Notes under the pieces: generated by a model
The model's database searches: none
What the model was told of the DNA's origin: nothing
The model's input: only the letters and a program-made list of their open reading frames with translations
Position numbers and translations under genes: made by a program
Source of the DNA: Monarcha castaneiventris obscurior
Taxonomy: Eukaryota; Chordata; Aves; Passeriformes; Monarchidae
Length of the DNA stretch: 64,000 nt
Reading direction: 5' to 3'
Assembly (NCBI GenBank): GCA_026261815.1
Contig: JAMPIT010000174.1
Span: forward strand, 7,068,001-7,132,000
Part shown: positions 49,078 to 60,100 of the stretch, one piece after another
How positions within the stretch are numbered: the first letter of the stretch is position 1
How the letters are laid out: each line of letters begins with the position of its first letter

Positions 49078-49951
49078 TGTTGGGGTTTAGGATTTTAGCC
49101 TGTTTTTTCTCTTAAAGAATTTTACCCATACTAGTTGCTAGGGGACAAATCGCTGGATACTTAAAAGAAACAAAAGACCTGGCCACAGAGGCGGGGTGGG
49201 ACTGGCCACCCTTTTGTCACCTGGGGGTTGGGACACCCGGGGCGGGGGGCTGCCTGGGTGCTCAAGGTTTAGTCGGGAAGCTGGCTCCCGTCGGTGTGGA
49301 CGTCTCGGTCACCACTGCGGGTTTCTGCTTCTTTGGCTGTTTTGCTTTCTGCGGGCAAACCCCCGGGGTTCCTAAGCCTGCTCTCCTCCTTGTCCCGTCT
49401 GGAAACGGAGCTCCTGCGCTCTGCCGACTGAGAGACCTGCCGGGTTTCCCTGCCACAGCTCCGCAGTTTGATACCTCTCACTGCCACCCGAGATCTGCGC
49501 TCGCCCCTGCCGTTCCAGCCTGCTGTTCCTGAGGATCCGGCCGGACGCCCAAGAGTTTTGTGAGGTTTTTCTCATACATCCCTTCCCAGGACCCCGCGCT
49601 GCCATTCCCGGTGCTCCCGAGCTCGCTGCGGAGCGCCCCCTGCAGCCGCGGGGGAACCATCGCACCCGCCCTGCTCAGCGGGAGGAGGAACTGCACCCAG
49701 GGGAAAGCGCCCGAGGCCGGCGCTGGGTTCGGGCTGCTGTTTGCTGTGACTGCCACAGCTATTGCTGTTTGTTTGTGTTGTTATACATATATATTTATTA
49801 GTAAAGAACTGTTATTCCTACCCCTTATATCTTTGCCTGAAAGCCCCTTATTTTCAGATTTATAATAATTCGGAGGGAAGGGGGTTGCATTTTCCATTTC
49901 AGGGGAGGCTCCTGCCTTTCTTGTCTGACACCTGTCTTTCAAACCGAGACA
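49078..49951 (+). mobile_element. solo LTR, avian ERVL type, 5-bp target-site duplication
   Basis: The 874-bp element begins TGTTGGGGTTTAGG and ends AACCGAGACA, between direct repeats ATAAT at 49073-49077 and 49952-49956. A 5-bp duplication fits ERVL-class insertions in birds. The middle is GC-rich (about 49180-49740) and changes to an AT-rich segment with a TATATATTTATTAGTAAAG block near 49786-49806. It then has the 'tttataataattcggaggga' and 'tttcaggggaggctcctgcc' blocks that I recognise from the 3' part of a very common passerine LTR family. Frames of up to 102 codons inside it are LTR sequence and not genes. No internal viral region adjoins it. Confidence 0.88.
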
Positions 49952-49956
49952 ATAAT

Positions 49957-52900
49957 GACGGTGTTAAATCTGAGGTCTGGAATTGTGCTGGCTGTTATGT
50001 CTGGCAGAAGGTTTGCCCTCTAATCCTACTTCTGCTTTTGCATCTCTTTCTCGCACTCAGTTCAGGATGAAATGTTCCTGTTCTCTTCATGGCTTGGTTT
50101 TACACTCTGGTTAAAGAAGAAAAATACATGTGCTATGTAATAGTGGTTGCTTGTTCTTCATCAGATGTGACCTTATACATGTGGAAAGCGTTTTCTACTC
50201 CCTAAAAAAAAAAAAAAAAAGGAAAAGGGAAAAGCAAGTTGGAGCCATACCAACCTAGAGGTAAAAGCTACCAGGAAGATAAAATGTCATCCTAACACAG
50301 CAGGACTGAGCCACAGGACAAGTGCAGAAGCAGCTTTCCAGCGGTGCAGCCCTGCCAAGGGATCAGGTGCTGCTGTGGCTGCTGCCACCGGGGGTTGGGT
50401 TTTTTTTAACTGTGTCACCTGAAACGTGGCCGTGAGCATAATCTGAAGAGAAAGGCAGGGCAGAGGAGGGCAGTGGGCGGCCCTCCCACCAGGCTATCTC
50501 CTGACAGCTCCACCTCTGCCTGCCCACTCCCCGCTGCATTGACACAGTTTAAACATCTCTCTCTCCTCCTGTCCTCCAATAGTGCTTTTTCACAGAAACC
50601 GCTGCCTTTTGGCTGGTGAACAGGGACAAGATGAGCACTTCTCATGGCTTTCTCTGTTCCCAAGAATGGAGGCTCTCCAGACCTTTAATGGCACCTTCAT
50701 TGTCCAAATCCAAATATCTTTCAAGCCTTTCTCTATTGAAATGATACATCAGACGTCCACGCTAAAACCATGAGGATCTGGCATTTGCAGATAGGCAGGA
50801 GGAAGCGCAGTGAAAGGAACCATTTTCTCAGTAACAGACTCTGCTGAGGGCTGTGTTTATGTTAAGCCATGCTCTCACATTTCAGACCAGTGCAGTGTGC
50901 CATCCATGGCACCAAAATACACAGGGTGGTCTATTTTTCAGTGGATTCCACCTCTGTGGATTTTCCTGATTTCTGGTTGCTGCTCAGCTGACAGAAGCAC
51001 CCTGGTCCAGACCAAGCCTTGTTTCTCTGGTGGGCTTCTCCCGTGTTGCTGCTCATCAAGGGTGCCCATGATGTTGTTTTGATTGGGAGGTACAACCACT
51101 GCTGCAAGATGGGGGAAAAACTGCAATGCCCCAGATATATTTGCTTTTTAAGCTTCTGCCTGCTGAGTTGGCGGTAGCTGGTGTACAGCAGGAGCTTTCA
51201 AATCCTCCTCCTGCCCAACACAACGTTACCTCCCCCATCCACAGCAGGCTGGCACTGCCTGGCATCTCACCAGTGTGAACTCCTGCGCTGGCAGAACCCC
51301 AGTTACTATGTTAATATTCAGGCATCACTTGTAGTGTTGCTTGGCCTAGTCCTTAACTGTGTGAATGGGGAGACATCAGTGATGTCAGGCAATGTGATAG
51401 TCTCCCCTTATGCTTCAATAAGGATGTTTCCAATGCAAACAGTAATACTGCGACAGGTGATTTTTCAATTGCTCTTTTACAAAGCAACAAAGAGAAGGAG
51501 AATTTGACTTTGAAGACATACAATTGCCCGTCCAAGTGGGTGCACAGCAGTGGAAGCATCACACCAGCAGCATTGTGTGGGTGCCTGGGTGGCTGCTCCA
51601 GCTGCACTCCCCTCAAAGGGCTGAGCTCCCAAATCTTATGTCCACAAAAGTAATGGAAAATTCTATGTTTGGGAGTACATAACTTACCTGAGACCACAGT
51701 CTGCAGAGACTTCTAAGCTTGCTTCACATTCCTTTTCTGAATAGAAAAAAAAAAAAAAGAAAGTTATTTCTCAGGAATGCTTTGATGAATGCTATTTGTA
51801 AATTCTTTCAATTATTTTTTCCTGTTATGGAAGCCTGGAAGGCCAGTGTGCCCTTTTTGTGGGGTATTTGCAATCAGACATGGCCACATCTGTGGAATAT
51901 TCCCGTCTCGTGCATGATTTCTCTCCCTCTGCTGTGTCAGAAATCAGCCTCCCTGGCTGAAGCCAAGCATTTTGAAACAACTATCAAGTTTGTACATCTG
52001 TGCTTTTGTGTGTTTTTAGTTTGGGTCCCCCCCTCCCCCTAGATAATACACAGAAGATTTCTCCAATTAGCCCGACTGACTTACATCTCAGCAACTTCTG
52101 CTGGATACTCTGGCAGTCACTGCAGCTGCGAGGAAGTGATTCCCAAGTTTTAAAGGAAAAATGAGCCTGCCCTCTAGCTGCTGAGTGCACCCTCGTCCCC
52201 GCACCCTTCCTTGGCTTTCCTAGAGCAGCCAGGACAGAAAGTCGGTTTTGCTTCCTGCCCTCATACTTCCGGAGCTCTGATGGTCCTTGCTCTGCCCAGG
52301 GGCTCCAGCTGCGTTTGCCACACGGTTCCTCTGCATGGACACGATCACCTGGATGGCCATTAACTGATAAAGGACAGCGGTGTGACTTTTGCACAGTCAG
52401 GCTGACTCTCCAAGCTCCAGGGCAGCATTTTGTGGCACAATTTCACCTGCGTTGCCTTTGTCACTGTGAGGAACTCATTCTTGAAGGGCAGGATCAGCTC
52501 TCGCAGCCCTCAGGGTCTGGTGATTTGTATCACCCAAGGTCAGCACCTGGGTTTAAACCACGTATAAGATAAGGACCACACTGATGAGGGGAGAAATTAT
52601 TTGAGGGATGTCAACCTAGTTCAATGATTTTTGTCTGTGGTAAAGCCTAGCAGTGGCCTTTTTACAAAAGAAAGTAATATCTCCAGTGGTCTGAAAGAAA
52701 AAAAAGGTATATCATGAAAGAGTTACTTTGAAGGTTTGGGGTTTTTTTTCCTAGAAAAATCAAAGAGTTTCTTGCAGAGAAAACTTTCAAGTGCTTTCAA
52801 GACGAACTATTCTGCTTTCAAGCATTTGAAATGAAAACCAAGAAATTAATATTTAGGGAAAGTGGCTTCTTTTTTATTGCTGCCTCTGCCTAATGAAAGT

Positions 52901-53559
52901 CCTGGAGATAACATGGGTCAGGTCCAGTTCCTTTCTTTGCCTAGAGTGACTTGGACAGCGATTGTCCAGATTTAGTGATGATAAAGTTCTTCCTTTCACA
53001 CGGCAAACACAAGCTCTGTGTCCTCTGACAGGCATCCTGGCTGGAGCTGGGCTTGTCCCGAGCCCGTGGTGCTGGCAGTCCTTGAAGGGTTTCCACTGAC
53101 CTGTGCTGCAGACACCACCTCGCTCTGCTGGCAGCATGCTGGGGCTGACTGGGGCACACAGGCATTTAATTAACACGGGGGCTAGGCCACCTGGCTAAGA
53201 AGGGAGCACGACTAATCAAATTAACTCTTTTGGAGGCAAAACTTTGCTCTTAACCAAAACTTCCTGTTTCTTGGAGAAATGGCCTAATTGAAAGGCTATG
53301 TTATAACACCTTTTCTCTGGATGAAAATGGCTGTAGGATGCTCAAAAAGTAGCTGTTGAGCTGAACAATAAAATCCTCCCTGACCCTTGTAAGTAGTTAG
53401 GAAGAGGGAAAGAGGAAGACCACTTTAAACATCTCTGTATGATTTTTTTTCCTTGGAAAACTTGGATTTTAACTAACATGAATTTTGCGGCGAGTGTCCA
53501 CCATCACTGAATGCTCAGAAGTAAAATGTACAACCTCCTCCCCGCCAGACATTTGGTTA
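49957..53559. other. noncoding sequence with a poly(A) run
   Basis: A 17-base A run lies at 50204-50220 and a shorter one at about 51746-51759. A weaker CTCF-like word, CTGCCCTCTAGCTG, lies at 52167-52180 (12 of 14 positions by my count, in the opposite orientation to the site at 53842). The 136-codon minus frame at 51984-52394 has no recognised domain. Confidence 0.5.
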
Positions 53560-53990
53560 AGGTGGTGGGGCAGAGGGCCAAGGCGGGCAGCCGCATGGGA
53601 GCGGGCTCCGTGAGGGCTTTGAATGTGCCAGAGAACAGGAGAGAGCCGCAAACACAGGCCAGGGAGGTGGAAGCTCCTTGGGGAGTCTGAGGGCGCGCTG
53701 AGGGGCTGGGGAGAGGCGGCCCTTGGGCAGGGCAGGTTTGCTGAGGCGCCGGGGCCGCGCTCTTCGGCAGCGAGCTGGAACGGCTGGCACAGGCGGCGTG
53801 CCTGTAAACTACGCCAAATGAGGAATTTTCCGCTTGGGAAGCCACTAGGTGGCATGTGAGGTGCAGCAGAAACGCAGAGCGAGAGCAGGAGGCGGAACGA
53901 GCTCTTCGGGGGTCGGGCACGGCCGGAGGGGCCTTCGGCGGCCCCGGCGTCGGGGCACAGTAGCCTGCTTGTTCCAGTAGCTGTGTTCTA
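53560..53990. promoter_or_regulatory. CpG island
   Basis: GC content and CpG frequency rise sharply here against the surrounding CpG-poor DNA, with clusters such as 'gcgccggggccgcgctcttc' near 53743 and 'cttcggcggccccggcgtcg' near 53933. It is not part of an LTR that I can recognise. CpG islands of this size usually mark promoters or methylation-free regulatory sites in vertebrates. No TATA box or linked exon can be assigned, so which way any transcript would run is unknown. Open frames over it (for example 53504-53920, minus) are Ala/Pro/Ser-rich products of base composition. Confidence 0.65.
53842..53855 (+). promoter_or_regulatory. candidate CTCF binding site
   Basis: CCACTAGGTGGCAT matches the CTCF core consensus CCASYAGRKGGCRS at 13 of 14 positions. 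It lies inside the CpG island, a common setting for CTCF sites at domain boundaries. Occupancy is inference. Confidence 0.6.
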
Positions 53991-54009
53991 ACGTAGCTCA
54001 GCTGCGTGC

Positions 54010-54170
54010 GGGTTGTCTTGCGGTTTTGTTCGTTCTGATTATTCGGTTGGGATTTTGTTTAATTGTGCTTTCTTTACATTTTGTTTGTTTGTTTGTTGGG
54101 GGATTTTTTAGTATTTTCTTTGGGTTTTTTTCTTTCTTCCTTTTTTTTATTTTTTTTTTCTTTAGAAAGG
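54010..54170 (+). repeat. T-rich low-complexity tract
   Basis: Long T runs with TTTG units follow directly after the CpG island. The hydrophobic Phe/Leu-rich frame over it (54026-54355) only reflects the T content. Confidence 0.85.
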
Positions 54171-57100
54171 AAAGGAAAAGTTTGGGGATTGTGGGACACA
54201 GTATTTTAGCAGGCAGGAACCACCTCACAGCTTTCCACAGGTACATCTGGGATACAGACCAGGAGGGATGTAGCCACCCACCCCCTGGCAGACCATGTCT
54301 GAGCCTTTATAGCAGTTACCAGTTACCTCCTGCCGTCTTTTCAGCTTTAAACTAAGTGTTACTTTACACGGAGGTTCACCAACTAGGCCTTTATCTATGG
54401 CCAAATATATTTTTAAATGTCACCAAACAGCCACCATTACTCTCTACTATTGTAGTGTTGGAGCTGTTACCCAGCTCTCACCGCTGCCTTGTAGTGAACC
54501 ATTTGGTCATTTTCTTGTGTTTTTTCTTTGGTGTGTGTTTATTTTTAATGTTCAAGTTGAACAAAGTCCAACAAAGGTCCCATGCAAACCCAGATGACTG
54601 ACCAAGGCTATTTATTTGTAGCGATGGGTCACAAACACGTCTTTGTTTCAATAGGTAAAAGTATTTTCTACAACATGCTTTTGATTCATCCAGTGGTATT
54701 TTCAAATAATGCCACAGAGATCTCTTAAATTCTCCAAGTGCAGTGTTGGCATACACCAGTTTGGAAATAACCCTCTGAATCCTGGTCCTCTGTATTGTTT
54801 GGTCATGGCACAGAATGATATTTTCTCCCAGCTATCCAGCTAGCAGGAATGTTGCAATTTGGAACAGAAAACTTAGTTAATGGACCAATTGAATGGTATG
54901 CTAAAATATATGAAAAATAGAGGGTACTTCTACAAAAACATGTGGAAGCATAAGTAGCCCTGGCAATACATGGGAAGATACAGATTCTACCTAGTAATGA
55001 GTCCTGGCCTCTAGGGAGAGAGAGGTAGAGAAGTGTTTTGAAAGGCAAAGAGGCACCTTAGTTCTGCATTGGGCATCCTTTGTACCACCACCACCAACTA
55101 CCCATAAAAGCAGGATCTTGGAGGAGAAATCCCCATGAGGAACACCCAAATGGAGATGATTTCACTCTCAGAGGTGTCTGAGAAACCAGAAATATTCACC
55201 ATTTACTCTAGGATGAACCTCAGCTCCTGGGGCCTTTGCTGTTTAGCAGAAAGGTCATGGAGATCTTTTGCCTCTCCGTGAAAGCCTTGAGGTTACCAGA
55301 AGGGCATTCACAGGCATTCACAGACTAAGAGCCAGTCCCTGCTCATGCCTAGTTTCAGGCTGGAGTTCTGCACCCTCTTGTCCATATACAACAGGATGAG
55401 ATAAGGCATGCCAAAGGGGCTCCTCAAGGAAAGCAGTTCTGCCTGGTTTTAGTTTATTTGCTGGAAGTTCAACCCTTGCTTTGCTGCAGCCTGGCTGTCT
55501 CCTCACTTGCAGGCTGTCTGCTCTCCCAGAACTGGGCATGGTCTCTCTTGCTTGGAGAAGAGGTTGTATGTCCACATCTTTGTAGCTCTGTGGCCTTAGG
55601 CCAGTTGCCTGGACTGGTGCCTTCAAATTTTTGACATTTTTCATCCAATGGTGAGCTTAATCAGTTCTCAGCAGTGTCACCTTTCAGCTGAGTTTTGACA
55701 GCAAGAGAGGCCATTGTCTGGTTGCTAGTAGGTGAAGTTGGAGAAACACAAAGGGACTAGAGGAAGGATCCCATAACAAAGGATGCTACAAAGGACTGAC
55801 CAGAACCCCATGTCTGGGCTGTGGCCGTATCCCATCTGATCTGTTCTGCAGGGTCCTGGCTACATGAACTGGGCTTCCAAAACCTCAGCAGATATGAGCA
55901 GAGAGTTTTTCTGCTCCTGTTGCAACACCAGTTACCCAAGAATTTTTGCTGAGCTCACCGCTGTTCCACCCAGACTCCTTGAAAAAAGATCATTCTGGCC
56001 CCACTTCGGGAAAGAGTTTATTTCCTCACCAGAATCTGGTGTCCTGATCTAACCTCAGTGATGTAAGGCACAGATAGGGAGGGGCCCTGGTGTTTGGCCT
56101 CAGGCCAGGTCAGCAGTGAGGACACTCCTGCAGCACTCTGTCAGCAAGGATTTTTTTTTTCTACAACTAAAACAACAATATATTTTTCCTAAAAAATTTC
56201 TGCAGTGTTGACTGAGATAACTACACTCCTACACTCCCAGCCAAAACAGCTACCGGGTAAAACTTTGCAAAGTAGAGGCTGATCCTGGGTTTGCACTTTG
56301 ATATTACAGTAGAAATGTTGCCTAGGACTGTGGGAAAAGAATGAAGTTCCTGAGGCAGTGGTAGGTTTGAAAAAAGCAGCTCACAATTGTGTGTTTAATT
56401 TTCAACTCGAAGATTTTAGTTCATGTTCCTCACTAAAGGGCCAGTTTGGTTTTCCAGGCTCTATGTTGGGCTATATGGCACAAACCAGAGGCAGCTCACT
56501 CGCAGCACATGGAATAAGAACCTTCAGGTCTTATAGGCAGGAGGGTCCATAATTTAAAGAATCAGAATGAGATCAGAAAAAATACTTTGATGCATTCAAA
56601 TTTTGCATGTTGAATGCTGAAATGTTTGGAATGTGAAAGATTAGAATGTTGAAATATTTTTATTAGACTGTGAAATAAAAATGTTCTGCTCTGGCAGTGC
56701 CCAAATAGAACTTTTAGCCTTATGCAAATAGGTGTTTACATTTTTTCCTATTAAATGTCACTGAAATCATCCTGTTTTCTGGGGTATCTGGGTTTCAACA
56801 CAACTGTGTTTACCCATGAATACCATCCTGTTAGAAAATTTTCAACTCTTTTTAGTTATGACTGTCAGCTAATATAGAATCAGCTAAATTACCTGCTGTA
56901 CTACTTTGCTCTAAGAAATTCCTCAACAACATTATTTTAATAAAAGCTGCACCAATGTTTGAAAACACCATGTAGGTTTGAATTCAAACACCACGTATGT
57001 TTGGAATCTGGATAGAAACATCTTAGACGTCTCTTCTGGCATGAAGACTGTGAGCAGCCTTAAGAAGTTTTGCCCTTCCTCAATCCCCACACATCTATTA

Positions 57101-60100
57101 GTACATGCAATGCAATGTTTTACTGTAAAACTTAGGAGATTCAAATGGCAATGTGCCAGAAAGGGCAGCAGTAAAGAGGAAAAGGAGGAAAGTCAGAGAG
57201 CTCCAGATCCTCTGACTGATCCTGATTCCTCTGCCAAAATGTGATGCACACACTGCCCTGTATTTTTAGTTTTCCTTTATCATGAGATGGAAGGGCTGGA
57301 CAGATACTGGAAAAATTTGTAGGCTCCCTGACTGATGGTGAAATTTGTCCTGCGGCTGCAGGGTACCCCAGTGCACACACAGGCTAAGTGCTCCACAGGT
57401 CACAAGGTCTTCTGTGCTCAGTGCTCCCCCGGTCAGGATCACTGCAAGAAGGCTTCCCTGCACTCTGATCTCTTACAGAAACTGTCCTAGCTGGCAGTGC
57501 TGCACATGGGGGGCTCCAGAAGGGAACTTGCAGTAGCTCTGTGGGCTGTAGACCTGCTCCATGCCCTGATGTTATGTGCCAGTTATCCTGCAGGCATACA
57601 CCAGGCTGCCAGTGGTGGGAATTATGGCTCAGGCATATGGGTAATCCACTGCCTCTTGCTGTGAGATCACTGTCTTCACAGCACATCTTTCAGCAGACCT
57701 TGCTAAGGAGGTTTAAGACACCTGTAAAAGCCCTTTAGCAGGTGAAAACTGAACGTCGATTCAGTGTTGTCACTCCTGCATGTTGTCACTAGGCAGATGT
57801 TCTTTAAACAATGTAGAGTTACACTTCATTGTCATGAGTGACCGGAGTGTCTTTGTGCACCAGCTGATTCATGCTGGCATTTTATTATTCTGCAGCTATT
57901 GTAGAAAAATAGGGTCGTGGTCCTCTGTCACCCCACCCAACTCTGTCATTGCTCAGGCCTCTGCCAAGGGAGTGGAATAGGCTACCAAACAAGAAGAGCA
58001 GCCCTCCTGCTCCCCAGCACTCAGGATGCACTGGTACAAACAGGCACAGGGTGTGCACAGGCTGAGCCCTCTTGCTAATGACCAGTATTTCAGCACTGAC
58101 AACAGACCACGGTAGAGACATGGCAGGCCTAAGGCAGTGACCTCCCTGAGCACCTGATGGATGTTGCAGAGATTTCTTGTCCCTTCAGTGCAAGTTGGGT
58201 AGAAAATGGCAGTGTGGAAGGAGGCACAGGGACCCCAACCCACAGTGGTGGAGGGGAGGTGATGGCTGGCAGGCAGCAGGGGCTGCCAGGACCACCCTGG
58301 GGCACTGTGTTTTATGCGCTGATGCTTGCAAAACACCAGTGCCTCAGGTCAGTGCTCTGCGATGTCTCTACTGCAGAAAGTGGCATGGTCCCTCCTTGAT
58401 CAGTGCTCTCATGTCTGTTTGGCCAGAGCAATTTCACTTTTCTTGCTCTGAAAGAAATACCTTTAAACAAAGTTGCCTTAACCTCCACAGAGGGTTATTA
58501 CAAGTTGCTCAGGCATGCCTGGAGTGTGCAGTGGGGCTGCTCAGGCTTCAAAAATCAGATTATAAATCTGGAGGAATGTGTTCTTGAGGCGTGAGTCACC
58601 TTAACTGTGACATATCCATTTGGACTGTTTCTGCTTAAAATAGAAACTCTGAGCATCATACAGCTGCGGGAGGTGACGAGGGACGGACGAAAGCCTCCAA
58701 GCACTTCATCCCAAGGGAATCACAGCAGCGAATGTGCCCAGCCCCAGCAGCAAGGAGCTGTATCCACGTATCTTGCAGGTGCAGCTGGGTGGGCTCCTGC
58801 CCCAGGCATGTGGCACAGCATAAGCAGGAAGTGCTCAAGAGTCACAGAAACCTGTGCTGACATGACCTGAAAAGCAAATACTGTTTTGGACTGTCCCTTA
58901 TAACTGCCAGGTGAAACCTTGGTCTGTGGTGTGGGAGCAGGGAACTTCTCAAGTGCTCCCACTACTGTGCCCAGAGCTTCTGCCTCCAGCCCTGACAGTG
59001 CCCAGAGCACTGCTGGCGTGGGCTGACTTGTCCCTGTGCCCTGCAGCAGGGCTCAGTGCCACAGCCTGGCCCAGGGTTCAGTGAGGTGGTGAGGGTGCAT
59101 TGGTGTCCAGGCTGTCCCCCAGATGGGATCCCAGAGCCGGACACAGTCAGCAGCAGGGAGCACTGCCTTGGTGTGCCTCAGGAGAAGCAGCCTCTCCCGG
59201 GGGTTAGACAAGCCTGACCTGACAGTGCCTCCAGGAAGAGTTTGCGGCAGCACTGAAGGATTATGTTGGATGTGATTCACTGGCACTCCCCTGAGGAGCC
59301 ATGGCTGAGGGCTGCCCTGTCCCACAGCCAGTCACTGCCCTCAGCAAACAGTGGAGCAAAACAACCTGAAACCCGCTCCTTGTCTTTGTGCCACAATGGA
59401 ATCAGGGTCTGCGGGGAAGGGCAAAGCACCAGTTTGGCAGCACTCTTTAGTCAATGAGTAAGCAAGGTCTGACAACCCGCTGACCATCCCACCACTGCTG
59501 GTGGTGTCCCCTGATTTACAAGTCCTCAGTTTGACTTCAGCAGAGCACTTGTGTAACGCAGCTCTGCTGTTACACAACTAACTCCAGCCACACGTTCTCT
59601 GGTTTCACTTGTGATTCGTATCACACAGGAGCTGAAAGGTTCCCAGTGGCTCCTCCTGAACAAAAGTCACACTGCATTATTTAGGTTAAGGTTTGAAGTA
59701 CTCAGACCCTTGAGCAGCAACAGGCACATCAAACAAATGACAGCAGTTAATATTTACAGGACCAAAGCTCACAGAAAATCAGTAAAGCCTGTGAGACAAT
59801 CATGAGCAACCACTCCAAAACCAGAAGTAAAACTTTCCAGATTAAAGGGACAGCAAAAGACCTATCAGTGTCTGACAATGCAGTTTGCTGCTTTCCCTTG
59901 TAGATCCTCTTGCACAACACTGCATGTACAGCTTAGACTGAAAGCTTCTGACCCCTAAAATCAGGCTTTCTATCACATGCCTCAATGAAAGGACTTGTAA
60001 TAGGCTAATCCCAAAGGTATCTAGTTCATGGAACACTTTCCTGGAATTTGTGCAACAACCAAATATTGCAGGCTGGTGCTTCCTAAGCTGCCTTATGGTC

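Noticed and set aside
49262..49865. Several overlapping frames of 64-101 codons
   Set aside because: All lie within the GC-rich part of a solo LTR.
52167..52180. Second CTCF site facing the one at 53842, forming a convergent or divergent pair
   Set aside because: Only 12 of 14 positions fit, with mismatches in the conserved core, so it is too weak to claim as a site.
53504..53920. 138-codon minus frame over the CpG island
   Set aside because: The Ala/Pro/Ser/Arg content follows from GC-rich DNA, and the other reading frames on both strands are open over much of the same bases.
58177..58587. Cys- and Trp-rich 136-codon frame, plus strand, as a small secreted protein
   Set aside because: There is no signal peptide and no regular cysteine spacing, and it overlaps another plus-strand frame and a minus-strand frame.
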